Below, piece by piece: positions 27,218-36,587 of a stretch of 64,000 nt of DNA. This DNA comes from Lutimonas saemankumensis (GTDB taxonomy: Bacteria > Bacteroidota > Bacteroidia > Flavobacteriales > Flavobacteriaceae). The stretch covers positions 1,054,001 to 1,118,000 of the forward strand of contig NZ_JAIUZR010000003.1 in NCBI RefSeq assembly GCF_020171465.1, written 5' to 3'. Below the pieces are notes generated by a model that saw only the letters and a program-made list of their open reading frames with translations, was not told the origin of the DNA and did not search any database. Each line of letters opens with the position of its first letter. The first letter of the stretch is position 1. The position numbers and the translations under genes are program-made.

Positions 27218-27358
27218 TTAATTCAAATGAAACATTAAGCTTTCTTTTTCTGTCTTGACCGCTTTGATCGATTTCGAATAATTTAGTAAAAATGAAATCG
27301 TTTCCGATTTTGGATCAAGTTTTTCTTTGAAAAATCTTTCAGTGTAAAGTTTTGCCAT
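27218..27358 (-). CDS. 46-residue conserved-looking small protein
   Basis: A short gene on the minus strand, ATG at 27358, stop at 27218. The product starts MAKLYTERFFKEKLDP, continues SETISFLLNYSKS and ends MFHLN; it is basic, amphipathic and lacks cysteines or a signal peptide. Support: a TAnnTTTG box 38 nt upstream (27397-27404), a hairpin terminator directly after the stop, placement between nth and the ECF sigma gene, and an N-terminal pattern I recall from short unannotated ORFs in flavobacteria. Function unknown; it may be co-regulated with the sigma factor. Confidence 0.7.
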   Translation of the reverse strand: MAKLYTERFFKEKLDPKSETISFLLNYSKSIKAVKTEKESLMFHLN

Positions 27359-27396
27359 AAATCTTATAATTTTTTAGGGATTAATAAGATAACGGA

Positions 27397-27404
27397 CAAA
27401 AATA
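27397..27404 (-). promoter_or_regulatory. Candidate -7 box for the 46-aa gene
   Basis: TATTTTTG on the minus strand fits TAnnTTTG, 38 nt before the small ATG and 40 nt after the sigma-factor stop. Confidence 0.5.
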
Positions 27405-27443
27405 AATATTATTGTACGAACATTAAAAAAATTTAATTTTCTG

Positions 27444-28028
27444 TTAATTTGTTAGAATAATATTATTGTTGTCAATCATTTTCCTTAAGTTGATCAATGC
27501 ATACCTCATTCTACCTAAAGCAGTATTAATACTCACATTGGTCTGCTCAGAAATTTCTTTAAAGCTCATATCTTTAAAAATTCTCATCATCAAAACTTCT
27601 CTTTGATCCTCTGGTAACTCATCCACCAATTTCTTCACATCTTCATGAATCTGATTCTTGATTATCTTTCCTTCAGCACTCAATGAGTCATCACTTAAAA
27701 CTGAAAAAATATCAAATTCATCTGTATTCTGAAAAGTAGGCATTCTGTTCCCTTTTCTGAAGAAATCAATGATCAAATTGTGCGCAATTCGCATGGTCCA
27801 AGGTAAAAACTTACCTTCCTCATTGTATTTACCCATTTTCAAAGTATTGATCACTTTGATAAAAGTATCCTGAAAAATGTCATCAGCAACATCTCTGTCT
27901 TGTACTTTTGAATAAATAAAACTGAAAATTCTTTGTTTGTGACGCAGGATTAAGATTTCTAAACAACGTTCGTTACCTGCAATGTAGTTACTAACTAAGA
28001 CACTGTCGTCTAATTTCTGTGTATGCAT
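27444..28028 (-). CDS. ECF-type RNA polymerase sigma factor
   Basis: A 194-residue sigma-70 family ECF factor. Region 2 (about 25-95) contains DIFQDTFIKV and the -10 contacting WTMRIAHNLIIDFFR; region 4 (about 130-185) has LPEDQREVLMMRIFKDMSFKEI and a helix-turn-helix. No anti-sigma gene is adjacent: the neighbours are the 46-aa gene downstream and divergent uvrA upstream. It may be a free-standing factor controlled at expression level. The 283-nt gap to uvrA holds the uvrA promoter and nothing else I can identify. Confidence 0.92.
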   Translation of the reverse strand: MHTQKLDDSVLVSNYIAGNERCLEILILRHKQRIFSFIYSKVQDRDVADDIFQDTFIKVINTLKMGKYNEEGKFLPWTMRIAHNLIIDFFRKGNRMPTFQNTDEFDIFSVLSDDSLSAEGKIIKNQIHEDVKKLVDELPEDQREVLMMRIFKDMSFKEISEQTNVSINTALGRMRYALINLRKMIDNNNIILTN

Positions 28029-28271
28029 AATTCCCCTTTTTTTTTTGAAGCCTTAATACTATTCAGCTTCCAATTATTATTGTTATGAAAAGTAGAACTA
28101 TACTATATACAAAAATTTTTAAATTAATAAATCGTTAGGGGAGACTAGTCTAATATTTCATAAAGTCTCTGGACAAATATAAATAACTTTTTTTCTTATA
28201 AACAAATTTTTTTGCGATTTATTTTACTTTTATTAACATTTTTAGGTCTTTTTTTAACAAAAAAACCTATG

Positions 28272-28279
28272 TATCTTTG
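28272..28279 (+). promoter_or_regulatory. Candidate -7 box for uvrA
   Basis: TATCTTTG fits TAnnTTTG, 32 nt before the TTG start. Confidence 0.55.
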
Positions 28280-28311
28280 TAAAATATTTTCCTTAATATA
28301 AATGTAACTCC

Positions 28312-31083
28312 TTGAATAACAGTAATTTTAAAGATTTTATATCAATTACCGGAGCCTCGCTTCACAATTTGAAGAATTTAGACGTAAAAATCCCAAGAAA
28401 TAAGCTTGTGGTACTCACCGGACTGTCCGGATCGGGGAAATCAAGCCTTGCTTTTGATACGCTTTATGCCGAAGGCCAGCGACGATATGTTGAGAGCCTG
28501 TCTTCCTACGCCAGGCAATTTATGGGTAAATTGAACAAACCAAAAGTCACTTCTATAAAAGGAATTTCTCCCGCTATAGCAATCGAACAAAAGGTGAACA
28601 GTACCAACCCCAGATCAACGGTTGGAACAACTACAGAAATCTATGACTATTTAAAGCTATTATACGCCAGAATTGGACGGACTTATTCACCTGTATCAGG
28701 AAAAGAAGTCAAAAAAGATTCGGTTTCTGACGTAATTGATCATATAAGAGATATGGAGCTTGGCGAAAAAGTTCTCCTGATTGCACCTGTTCATGCTGAC
28801 GAGACAAGAGAACTTCCGGTGGTAATCTCTATTTTAAAGCAACAGGGTTTTTCCAGACTACTGGTCAACGGTAGAACAATTCGAATTGAAAAATTTGATC
28901 CCAATACAAACGAGGAGGTCTGGCTGGTTGTTGATCGGATTGTTATTCAGGAAGGTGAAGATTTCTATAACAGGCTTGCCGATTCCATTCAAACCGCTTT
29001 TTATGAAGGTAAAGGAGAATGTTCGCTTCAATTGATAGATTCTGAAAAAAGAATTCACTTTAGCAATCGATTTGAGCAGGACGGGATCACTTTTATGGAA
29101 CCAAACGTACATTTTTTCAGCTTTAACAATCCGTATGGGGCTTGCAAAAACTGTGAAGGCTATGGAAACATTATCGGGATTGATGATGATCTGGTAATTC
29201 CAAACACTTCCTTGTCCGTCTTTGATGATGCCATATTACCCTGGAAAAGTGACTCGTTTAGAATTTACAAGGAAGAACTGGTACTGAATGCTTATAAATT
29301 TGATTTTCCAATTCATAAACCCATTTTCGAATTAAGTGAAGAACAATACGAATTATTATGGAACGGAAACGAGTATTTTAGCGGTTTGCATCAGTTCTTT
29401 AAACACCTTGAAGAAAAGAGCTACAAAATACAGTATCGTGTTATGCTTTCCAGGTACAGAGGGAAAACCAAATGTACAACCTGTAATGGCAAGCGCTTAA
29501 GAAAAGAAGCACATTATGTTAAGGTGCACGGGAAGGATATCACTGAACTCGTGGATCTTCCCATTGATGAGGTCCTTGACTTTTTTAATAATTTGAAGTT
29601 GACAAAACATGAAGAGAAAATAGCAAAAAGGCTATTGACTGAAATAAGAAACCGATTGAGTTTTCTTAATGATGTTGGATTGAGCTATCTAAGTCTTAAC
29701 AGGAATTCCAATACCCTATCAGGGGGAGAAAGCCAGCGAATTAACTTGGCAACTTCCCTGGGAAGCAGCCTTGTTGGGTCCATGTACATCCTTGACGAGC
29801 CAAGTATTGGATTGCATTCACGAGACACTGAAAGACTGATCAAGGTGCTTTTTAAACTGAGAGATCTAGGCAATACCGTAATTGTGGTTGAACACGACGA
29901 AGATATTATCAGAGTAGCGGATCATGTGATTGATATTGGTCCTGAGGCCGGAAGCTTTGGAGGAGAACTTGTTGCGGAAGGTAGTATTGAAAAGATTTTA
30001 AAAGCAGAGTCCTTAACGGCTAAATATCTTAATGGCAATCTTAAAATTGAAATACCTGGAAAAAGACGAAGTTCAAAAAGGTATATTGAGATTAAAGGTG
30101 CAAGAGCCAACAATCTAAAGAACATTGATGTAAAAATCCCGTTAAATTCACTCACAATGATAACAGGAGTTTCAGGAAGTGGCAAAAGTACGCTGATCAG
30201 AAACATCCTGTACCCTGCCCTGCAGAAGGAAATTCACAAGTACGGTGAAAAAGCGGGACAGTTTTCTGAAATTAAAGGAGCAATCTCATCCCTTCAGAAT
30301 ATTGAATTCATCAATCAAAATCCAATAGGAAGGTCAAGTCGATCAAATCCTGTGACTTATATCAAGGCCTATGATGATATACGCGGGCTCTTCACCGATC
30401 AAAAATTGTCAAAACTCAGGGGCTATAAGGCGAAATTCTTTTCGTTTAATGTTGACGGGGGGAGATGCGACACCTGTAAAGGAGAAGGAGAGGTTACCAT
30501 AGAGATGCAGTTCATGGCGGATGTTCACCTCGAGTGTGAAACGTGCAAGGGAAAACGATTTAAAAAGGAAGTTCTGGAAATCGAATATCAGGGTAAGAAC
30601 ATAAACGACATTCTTGAAACCACAGTTGATGAGGCCATTGAATTCTTTGCTCAAAACGGTGAAAACAAAATTGTAAACAAGTTAAAACCTCTGCAGGATG
30701 TTGGGCTTGGTTACGTACAACTTGGGCAGGCATCTTCTACCCTATCCGGTGGTGAGGCCCAAAGGATCAAACTGGCTTCATTTCTTGTAAAGGGAAATAG
30801 TAAAGAAAAGACTTTGTTCATTTTTGACGAACCCTCCACCGGGCTTCATTTTCACGACATAAACAAATTACTTAAATCATTTAATGCATTAATTGACAAG
30901 GGCCATTCAATTATAGTAATTGAACATAATCTGGACCTGATCAAATGTGCTGATCACATAATCGACCTGGGCCCTGAAGGTGGAAAAAACGGAGGAAATA
31001 TAATTGCACAGGGAGTGCCTGAAGAAATAGCCCAAATTAAGGGCTCTTACACGGCTAAATATCTAAAGCAAAAACTCGCTTAA
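28312..31083 (+). CDS. uvrA: Excinuclease ABC subunit A
   Basis: A 923-residue UvrA with two ABC ATPase halves. The first Walker A is [10 protein letters not shown] (about 36-45), the second [10 protein letters not shown] (about 620-629), each with an LSGGE signature. Zn-binding CxxC pairs ([32 protein letters not shown]) are intact. It detects bulky lesions in nucleotide excision repair with UvrB. The start is a TTG at 28312: the nearest upstream ATG is followed at once by a stop, and homology begins within a few residues ([12 protein letters not shown]). Confidence 0.96.
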   Translation: MNNSNFKDFISITGASLHNLKNLDVKIPRNKLVVLTGLSGSGKSSLAFDTLYAEGQRRYVESLSSYARQFMGKLNKPKVTSIKGISPAIAIEQKVNSTNPRSTVGTTTEIYDYLKLLYARIGRTYSPVSGKEVKKDSVSDVIDHIRDMELGEKVLLIAPVHADETRELPVVISILKQQGFSRLLVNGRTIRIEKFDPNTNEEVWLVVDRIVIQEGEDFYNRLADSIQTAFYEGKGECSLQLIDSEKRIHFSNRFEQDGITFMEPNVHFFSFNNPYGACKNCEGYGNIIGIDDDLVIPNTSLSVFDDAILPWKSDSFRIYKEELVLNAYKFDFPIHKPIFELSEEQYELLWNGNEYFSGLHQFFKHLEEKSYKIQYRVMLSRYRGKTKCTTCNGKRLRKEAHYVKVHGKDITELVDLPIDEVLDFFNNLKLTKHEEKIAKRLLTEIRNRLSFLNDVGLSYLSLNRNSNTLSGGESQRINLATSLGSSLVGSMYILDEPSIGLHSRDTERLIKVLFKLRDLGNTVIVVEHDEDIIRVADHVIDIGPEAGSFGGELVAEGSIEKILKAESLTAKYLNGNLKIEIPGKRRSSKRYIEIKGARANNLKNIDVKIPLNSLTMITGVSGSGKSTLIRNILYPALQKEIHKYGEKAGQFSEIKGAISSLQNIEFINQNPIGRSSRSNPVTYIKAYDDIRGLFTDQKLSKLRGYKAKFFSFNVDGGRCDTCKGEGEVTIEMQFMADVHLECETCKGKRFKKEVLEIEYQGKNINDILETTVDEAIEFFAQNGENKIVNKLKPLQDVGLGYVQLGQASSTLSGGEAQRIKLASFLVKGNSKEKTLFIFDEPSTGLHFHDINKLLKSFNALIDKGHSIIVIEHNLDLIKCADHIIDLGPEGGKNGGNIIAQGVPEEIAQIKGSYTAKYLKQKLA

Positions 31084-31115
31084 AAAAAGGCGATTATGCC
31101 ACAATGAGGTCCTGA

Positions 31116-31793
31116 TTAATTAAGCTTGTCACGCTTTTCCTTGGCGAGAACAAAATCCGGTTGAATTTTGATTGCCTTATCATAACTTGCCTTAGCCTCA
31201 GGAATTTTTTTGAGTTCTTCCTCAATGACACCTTTTAAATAGGGTATAGCAGCCAGTAATTCAACCTGCTGCGTATGATTCTGATTTATAGTAAAAGTAA
31301 CCTGAACCTTACCGGTATCGTTTAAGGTTTCCACTTTTTTTATCGTGGTATAAGCCTCTTCAAATTTATTCATAGACAATTGAAGCTTTGCAACGTTATA
31401 GCCATGATAATTGTTATTGCTTAAAGCAAATAATTCCGAATAAGTCTCCATACTCTTATCCAGAGCCCCTAAAGATTCCAATGATATAGCTTTTAATTCC
31501 AAAATGGCCTGATTCCTTGGATCTCTTTCCAATACTTCATTGGCCATCAAAAAACATGATGCATATTTTCTCGATGAAAAATATATATAAGTAAGACTGT
31601 CTTTATAGGTGCTGTTTTCCCCTTCCAGGGAAATCAGTTTGTACATGCTGTACGTAGCCACATTTTGGTCACCGAATCTTTTTGCATTCCTTATGATCTC
31701 TTTCTCAATTGCAATAGATTCTTCCTTCGATGACTGAGCAAAAATGGATACTCCAATAAGGCTCATGACAAAGGCTGTGTATAAATTTTTCAT
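31116..31793 (-). CDS. Secreted tetratricopeptide-repeat protein
   Basis: A 225-residue protein with a signal peptide (about residues 1-19, cleavage near FAQ) and TPR-like helical pairs through the mature part, ending in a clear TPR (EEELKKIPEAKASYDKAIKI). A protein-protein interaction scaffold in the periplasm is likely; the partner is unknown. Convergent with uvrA, with a TATTTTTG box at 31814-31821. Confidence 0.8.
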   Translation of the reverse strand: MKNLYTAFVMSLIGVSIFAQSSKEESIAIEKEIIRNAKRFGDQNVATYSMYKLISLEGENSTYKDSLTYIYFSSRKYASCFLMANEVLERDPRNQAILELKAISLESLGALDKSMETYSELFALSNNNYHGYNVAKLQLSMNKFEEAYTTIKKVETLNDTGKVQVTFTINQNHTQQVELLAAIPYLKGVIEEELKKIPEAKASYDKAIKIQPDFVLAKEKRDKLN

Positions 31794-31813
31794 AATAATT
31801 ATTTTTCGGGGCT

Positions 31814-31821
31814 CAAAAATA
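31814..31821 (-). promoter_or_regulatory. Candidate -7 box for the TPR gene
   Basis: TATTTTTG on the minus strand, 20 nt before the ATG. Confidence 0.45.
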
Positions 31822-31880
31822 TAGATTTTATTGGAATAATAAATTCTTTTTCAAAAGATTAACAAAGCTTTAAATAAAGC

Positions 31881-31909
31881 AAAAAAAAACGCCCAGAGAC
31901 TCTGAACGT
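31881..31909 (-). terminator. Terminator of tRNA-His
   Basis: Nine-bp stem (31889-31897 with 31901-31909) that includes G-U pairs only when read on the minus strand, followed by a T-run on that strand, just after the tRNA 3' end. Confidence 0.75.
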
Positions 31910-31922
31910 TTTTTGATTTTTG

Positions 31923-31997
31923 GGTGGAAGACCGGATTCGAACCGGCGACCCTCGGTACCACAAACCGATGCTCTAACCAACTGAGCTACAACCACC
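31923..31997 (-). tRNA. tRNA-His (GUG)
   Basis: A 75-nt cloverleaf including the extra G at position -1 that marks tRNA-His, pairing with C73. The anticodon stem TCGGT/ACCGA encloses a 7-nt loop with anticodon GTG. D-stem GCTC/GAGC and T-arm GCCGG-TTCGAAT-CCGGT are intact. CCA is not fully encoded. In the acceptor stem, GTGGTTG faces CTTCCAC, leaving two adjacent U-U mismatches at positions 5-68 and 6-67. Promoter and terminator flank it. The remainder of the roughly 320-nt gap between 31794 and 32113 holds only these signals. Confidence 0.95.
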
Positions 31998-32033
31998 GTG
32001 ATACATTGAATTTACTTGCCGTAAATTCGGGTG

Positions 32034-32063
32034 CAAATATAATCTATTTCCCAACTTCTTCAA
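32034..32063 (-). promoter_or_regulatory. Consensus promoter for tRNA-His
   Basis: On the minus strand, TTG (32061-32063) and TATATTTG (32034-32041) are separated by 19 nt, about 36 nt before the mature 5' end. Confidence 0.65.
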
Positions 32064-32113
32064 ATAAAAAGTAAATTTTTATTGAAAATATTTGTACCAG
32101 ATTCAAATCGTTT

Positions 32114-32833
32114 TCAGAGCAGCATATCCAGGTTATCTACGGCCAAATGACGCTCGACTGTGAAACCCTCGGCATGATCTTTCCCGATGAGCCGACCCAG
32201 GTCCTTAGCCCTGTAAGTTATACTTTCCAAAAAGTTCTTGCTTGAAATAGGAGATATTGGCTCTTTAGAAGATGGATCATAAAACTGTGAACCATAGGCC
32301 ATTACAGCCTCAAGTTTTTTTTCGATAAATCCAGATACATCCACGACAAAATCCGGATTTAAATTCTCCCACTGGATATAGTGATAAACCCGGTCAGGTC
32401 GCCAGGATTCCTGCAATTTACCCTCTTCATAGGTCTCTATTTTCCTGAGGCCTGACAGAAAACATGAATCGGAAACCAGCTTACTGGCTCTTCCATGATC
32501 AATATGTCTATCCCGGACAGCATTACACAAAACAACTTTTGGCTGATATTTTCTTATCATACGAATGACCTCCATTTGATGCTGTTCATCATTGACAAAG
32601 AATCCATCTTTAAATCCAAGGTTATTACGAACATGCACACCCAGAATCTCAGCTGCTTTTAAAGCCTCTTTGTCTCTAATTTCTGCTGAACCTCTTGTCC
32701 CAAGTTCTCCCCGAGTCAGATCAAGAATCCCAACTTTCTTCCCATTGAAAATCTCCTTGGCCAGGGTTGCTGCACATCCTAATTCAACATCGTCGGGATG
32801 GGCTCCTATTGCTAAAATGTCTAATTTTTCCAT
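32114..32833 (-). CDS. bshB1: Bacillithiol biosynthesis deacetylase BshB1
   Basis: A 239-residue LmbE-family deacetylase. The metal motif AHPDDVE is at residues 11-17 (His12, Asp15), and the second ligand block is RDRHIDHGRAS. It hydrolyses GlcNAc-malate to GlcN-malate in bacillithiol synthesis. It follows the trans-sulfuration gene with 1 nt between stop and start codons, so thiol supply and bacillithiol synthesis may be co-expressed. bshA and bshC are not in this window. Confidence 0.9.
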   Translation of the reverse strand: MEKLDILAIGAHPDDVELGCAATLAKEIFNGKKVGILDLTRGELGTRGSAEIRDKEALKAAEILGVHVRNNLGFKDGFFVNDEQHQMEVIRMIRKYQPKVVLCNAVRDRHIDHGRASKLVSDSCFLSGLRKIETYEEGKLQESWRPDRVYHYIQWENLNPDFVVDVSGFIEKKLEAVMAYGSQFYDPSSKEPISPISSKNFLESITYRAKDLGRLIGKDHAEGFTVERHLAVDNLDMLL

Positions 32834-32834
32834 G

Positions 32835-33974
32835 TTATCGTATCAATGCCTGCATTAAATCTTCAAGTATATCTTCTTTATTCTCGAGCCCCACAGATAG
32901 TCTCAGCAAATTATCTGAAATTCCTATCTTCATTCTTTCTTCCTGAGACAAAAGGGCATGTGAGGTTAAACTCGGCTGTATTATGGTAGATTCAATTCCG
33001 GCAAGACTCATTGAGGGTTTTATCATTTTTAGATTATGCTGAAAAACTTTGGCATCAAGGTCATCTGCAAGTTCAAATGACAACATTCCGCCAAAACCGT
33101 GCATTTGCCTTTTAGCCAGCTCATGATTTTTGTGACTGGAAAGTCCGGGATAATACACTTTTCTCACCAACGAATTCTGAACCAGGTTTTCTGCAACGAA
33201 CTGGGCATTTTCATTGTGTCTTTCAATTCTCAGAGCAAGCGTCTTCATGCTACGCTCCAGTAAAAAACACATAAAATCACTCAAATTACCCCCAAAGTTT
33301 CTTCCTTTATACATAACTCGCTCCACCAATTCTTTTTTACCCGCTACGGCGCCTGCACTAATATCACTGTGTCCTCCGAGGTATTTCGTCGCACTGTGAA
33401 TGACCAGGTCAACGCCTAAATCCAAGGGTGTCTGGTTGATTGGCGATGCGAAAGTATTGTCAATCATGCTTACCAGCCCCATCTCTTTGGCCAGTGTTGC
33501 GACTCCTCGGACATCTGTTATATTCAAAAGTGGATTCGATGGGGTTTCAAGGTAGATCACTTTTGTATTTTTTCGAATCTCGTTTTTAAAATCAGAGATC
33601 TCCATACCCTTGGTAAAAGAGTATTCTATTCCGTATTTAGAAAATTCTTCCTGTACAAGATGATGACTACCTCCATATATCTCATTCTGAAAAACAACAT
33701 GATCTCCGCGCTCAAGAAACGCAAACAAACTTGTGCTTATCGCAGCCATACCACTCGAAAATGGCAATGCTGCTTCAGCATTTTCCAGGGCTGCAAGTTT
33801 TTCCGCTATCACCTCTTGATTTGGGGTGTTAAAATACCTGGGGTACCTTTTTTCCTGAACGTCCAAAAACGGATATGATGTTGCCAGGTATATGGGAGAA
33901 ACAGCTCCGCCAAATTGCTTGTCCTTGATTTGACCTTCATGAACACAAGCCGTATGGGTACCATTTTTTTTCAT
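32835..33974 (-). CDS. Cystathionine gamma-synthase/lyase-family PLP enzyme
   Basis: A 379-residue Cys/Met metabolism PLP enzyme with the Schiff-base Lys197 in SATKYLGGHSD and the substrate motif SSGMAAI (73-79). Members act as cystathionine gamma-synthase, gamma-lyase, methionine gamma-lyase or O-acetylhomoserine sulfhydrylase; sequence alone does not settle which. Location directly before bshB1 favours a role in cysteine or bacillithiol supply. A TATATTTG box lies at 34006-34013. Confidence 0.85.
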   Translation of the reverse strand: MKKNGTHTACVHEGQIKDKQFGGAVSPIYLATSYPFLDVQEKRYPRYFNTPNQEVIAEKLAALENAEAALPFSSGMAAISTSLFAFLERGDHVVFQNEIYGGSHHLVQEEFSKYGIEYSFTKGMEISDFKNEIRKNTKVIYLETPSNPLLNITDVRGVATLAKEMGLVSMIDNTFASPINQTPLDLGVDLVIHSATKYLGGHSDISAGAVAGKKELVERVMYKGRNFGGNLSDFMCFLLERSMKTLALRIERHNENAQFVAENLVQNSLVRKVYYPGLSSHKNHELAKRQMHGFGGMLSFELADDLDAKVFQHNLKMIKPSMSLAGIESTIIQPSLTSHALLSQEERMKIGISDNLLRLSVGLENKEDILEDLMQALIR

Positions 33975-34005
33975 ATATCAATTATTTTGTATCTGATTTT
34001 GTTGT

Positions 34006-34013
34006 CAAATATA
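34006..34013 (-). promoter_or_regulatory. Candidate -7 box for the trans-sulfuration/bshB1 operon
   Basis: TATATTTG on the minus strand, 31 nt before the ATG of the PLP enzyme gene. Confidence 0.5.
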
Positions 34014-34065
34014 ACCATACTTGATGTATTATTTTTTTATTTCATTAAACGGAAAGGAAATGAAT

Positions 34066-35784
34066 CTAATATCCTACAGCGGTGTCGTCTCCTCTTGGAT
34101 CAGCACCAGCTTCCAGCCTTCCATCTTCCATCACCAGAATGGCGTCTACCCTTCCCAGTGATGAAATTATTGTCGGATGATAACCTTTTTGTCTCAAAGC
34201 TTGAAAATGAATGGTATCAAAGGTTTCTTCAAATCGTATTTTATCAGGTAACCATTGATGGTGAAACCTGATCGAAGAAACCGATTCCTGCATCCCCATA
34301 TCGTATTCCAGAACATTGAGAATATTCTGAAAAACTGAAGTAATGATCGTGGAACCACCGGGAGATCCTACTACCATCTTCAACTTTCCTTCTTCCTCAA
34401 TAATCGTGGGTGTCATGGAACTGAGCATTCTCTTCTCAGGAGCAATTGCATTGGCCTCAGCACCAACCAGCCCGTATTTATTAGGATATCCTACTTTTGA
34501 ACTGAAATCATCCATTTCATTGTTTAGAAAGAAACCGGCAGATTTAACAAAAACTTTTGAACCATATCCACTATTCAGAGTAGTCGTAACAGCAACGGCA
34601 TTCCCCTGGGCATCAACGATCGAATAATGTGTTGTCTGGTCACTTTCTACCACTTCAATATTTCCATGAGAAATCTCAGAAGAGGCAGTGGCCGAATCGA
34701 AGGAAAAACTTTGCATTCTTTTCCTGTTGTATTCTGAAGACAACAAGGTTTCCACAGGAATTTCAATAAAATCAGGATCTCCAAGAAAATAGGCACGATC
34801 CGCATAAACACGTCTCTCTGATTCTGTAAGCAATTGTATGTAGGGCACTCCGTTATGTTTCATCTTTTTAAAATCAAATGACTCTACACTTTTTAATAAT
34901 TGTGAAAGACAGATACCTCCACTTGAAGGAGGGCCCATGGAAATTATCTTGTAAGTATGATATTGGGATTCTATCGGATCCCGCCAGATGGCCCTGTAAC
35001 TTGCCAAATCCTCCATGGTAATAATACCTCCAAGGCTTTGTAAATGTTGAACCATCAATTCTCCTGTTTCGCCCTTATAGAATTCATCTCGGCCGTTGTC
35101 TCTGATCCTTTCAAGGGTTCTGGCCAAAGCAGGTAACTTCATTGTATCTCCAGGCTTCCAAACCCTGTGAATAAACGAAATTTCACCATTGACCTTCTCG
35201 ATCTTTTCTTTCACTCCGTTAAAATTACCGGCTTGCATCTCAGTAACAACGACGCCTCGTTTCGCTAATTCAATCGAAGGATTGATCAAATCCTCAAAGG
35301 GTAAGCTTCCCAATTTTTTGTGTATTTCGAACAGGCCTGCAATCGTCCCTGGAACTCCTACAGACAATCCCCCGAACCTACTTTTATCAGGAATCGGAAC
35401 GCCATCTTCATCAAGATACATATCTCTCGATGCCTCCACCGGGGCTTTCTCCCGGTAGTCAATACTTCCTGTTTCACCATCAGACTTTCGATAAACCATA
35501 AATCCTCCCCCACCAATATTCCCTGCCTGTGGATAACATACAGCAAGTGCAAGATCCGTTGCTATCATCGCATCAAAGGCATTCCCTCCTTTTTTTAGGA
35601 TCTCAACACCAATTTTAGAAGCCTCGCCACGGGCACTGACCACCATTCCATTTTCAGCTATGACACCCTTCTCGGTGTTAGACACCAAAACTTCGCTGTT
35701 CTTCCGTTCTGAACATCCTTCAATCCAAAAAACAAGGAAAAGCAGGGCAAATAGAAATTTGAAACCTTTGACTCTATTTCTCAT
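34066..35784 (-). CDS. ggt: Gamma-glutamyltransferase lipoprotein
   Basis: A 572-residue Ntn-hydrolase precursor. The N-terminal signal ends with an IEGC lipobox. The autocatalytic threonine is the first Thr of TTHYSIVD, which becomes the small-subunit N-terminus; the GSPGGSTI block binds the gamma-glutamyl group. It cleaves glutathione-like gamma-glutamyl peptides in the periplasm. Its start overlaps the end of the ACP phosphodiesterase gene by 11 nt, so the two are coupled. An organism that makes bacillithiol may use it to scavenge external glutathione. Confidence 0.93.
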   Translation of the reverse strand: MRNRVKGFKFLFALLFLVFWIEGCSERKNSEVLVSNTEKGVIAENGMVVSARGEASKIGVEILKKGGNAFDAMIATDLALAVCYPQAGNIGGGGFMVYRKSDGETGSIDYREKAPVEASRDMYLDEDGVPIPDKSRFGGLSVGVPGTIAGLFEIHKKLGSLPFEDLINPSIELAKRGVVVTEMQAGNFNGVKEKIEKVNGEISFIHRVWKPGDTMKLPALARTLERIRDNGRDEFYKGETGELMVQHLQSLGGIITMEDLASYRAIWRDPIESQYHTYKIISMGPPSSGGICLSQLLKSVESFDFKKMKHNGVPYIQLLTESERRVYADRAYFLGDPDFIEIPVETLLSSEYNRKRMQSFSFDSATASSEISHGNIEVVESDQTTHYSIVDAQGNAVAVTTTLNSGYGSKVFVKSAGFFLNNEMDDFSSKVGYPNKYGLVGAEANAIAPEKRMLSSMTPTIIEEEGKLKMVVGSPGGSTIITSVFQNILNVLEYDMGMQESVSSIRFHHQWLPDKIRFEETFDTIHFQALRQKGYHPTIISSLGRVDAILVMEDGRLEAGADPRGDDTAVGY

Positions 35785-36376
35785 ATAGTTGTTTTATTTC
35801 ATTCATTTTTCGATCTGAAAATTCACATAAATCTTTAAAAAAGAGCCGAAAATCGTTTTCAAACTCCTCATAATGATCCTGTAGATCCATAACGGCTCGA
35901 TTCATTTCGGAAATGCTACCTGTTCGTCGGTTCATTCCGTTCAGGACCTTTTCAATTCCTTCAATCTCAGCATAACTCAGCAGCCAGTTATCTCTGATCA
36001 TATAGCTGGAAATCATCAACACTTTTTGAGGAAGCACCTCTTCATGCTTGCCGAGTAGCTCATAAAAGTTTTCAGAGTACACTTTTAAATCCATAGCGGA
36101 ATAATCCTTCCAGTTTTTAGCAAGGAAATGATCATAGAATATATCAATTATAATCCCCCTGAAAAGACCGTATCTGTCATGTAATCTGCGCTTGCTTCTT
36201 CTTGAAATGGGATGTGCATCCGTAAACGAGTCAATCTGCCTGTGAAGTAATATCCCGATCTGTAAAGGCTCACTGTAACTTTTGTATTTACTCCCCTTAA
36301 CATGGTCTGCCATGAAATTACCAATGCTAACCATTTCCTGATCCCGGGAAAGATATATATGAGCCAAATAATTCAT
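35774..36376 (-). CDS. acpH: Acyl carrier protein phosphodiesterase (AcpH family)
   Basis: A 200-residue AcpH/DUF479 protein starting MNYLAHIYLS, with the conserved FMADHVKG (about 22-29) and the YDHFLAKNW segment. AcpH removes the phosphopantetheine group from ACP. It overlaps ggt by 11 nt. The roughly 210-nt gap upstream to rocD (36377-36587) is very AT-rich and holds no credible gene. Confidence 0.88.
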   Translation of the reverse strand: MNYLAHIYLSRDQEMVSIGNFMADHVKGSKYKSYSEPLQIGILLHRQIDSFTDAHPISRRSKRRLHDRYGLFRGIIIDIFYDHFLAKNWKDYSAMDLKVYSENFYELLGKHEEVLPQKVLMISSYMIRDNWLLSYAEIEGIEKVLNGMNRRTGSISEMNRAVMDLQDHYEEFENDFRLFFKDLCEFSDRKMNEIKQLYEK

Positions 36377-36482
36377 TAGATATTTTCTGCTAAAAATAAA
36401 CTTTTCGACTTAAGGAATGAAATATTCTCAATAATACTTCGATCCAGAGGTCTAAATATATCATTCTTGTAATTTTTTTTAA

Positions 36483-36490
36483 TATTTTTG
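36483..36490 (+). promoter_or_regulatory. Possible -7 box upstream of rocD
   Basis: TATTTTTG fits TAnnTTTG but lies 97 nt before the rocD ATG, and the nearest TTG is too close (13 nt). Weak candidate. Confidence 0.3.
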
Positions 36491-36587
36491 CGAATAATCA
36501 GGATGATTTCTCTCCTAAAGAAGGAATTGTACAAGTATAATTCCACTTTGTGTAAAATCATACATAAAGTGATCAATTCTTAATTCA

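Noticed and set aside
36376-36576. 66-codon minus-strand ORF between acpH and rocD
   Set aside because: Very AT-rich, lysine/isoleucine low-complexity product with no family resemblance, lying in the promoter region of rocD; touches the acpH start. Most likely chance.
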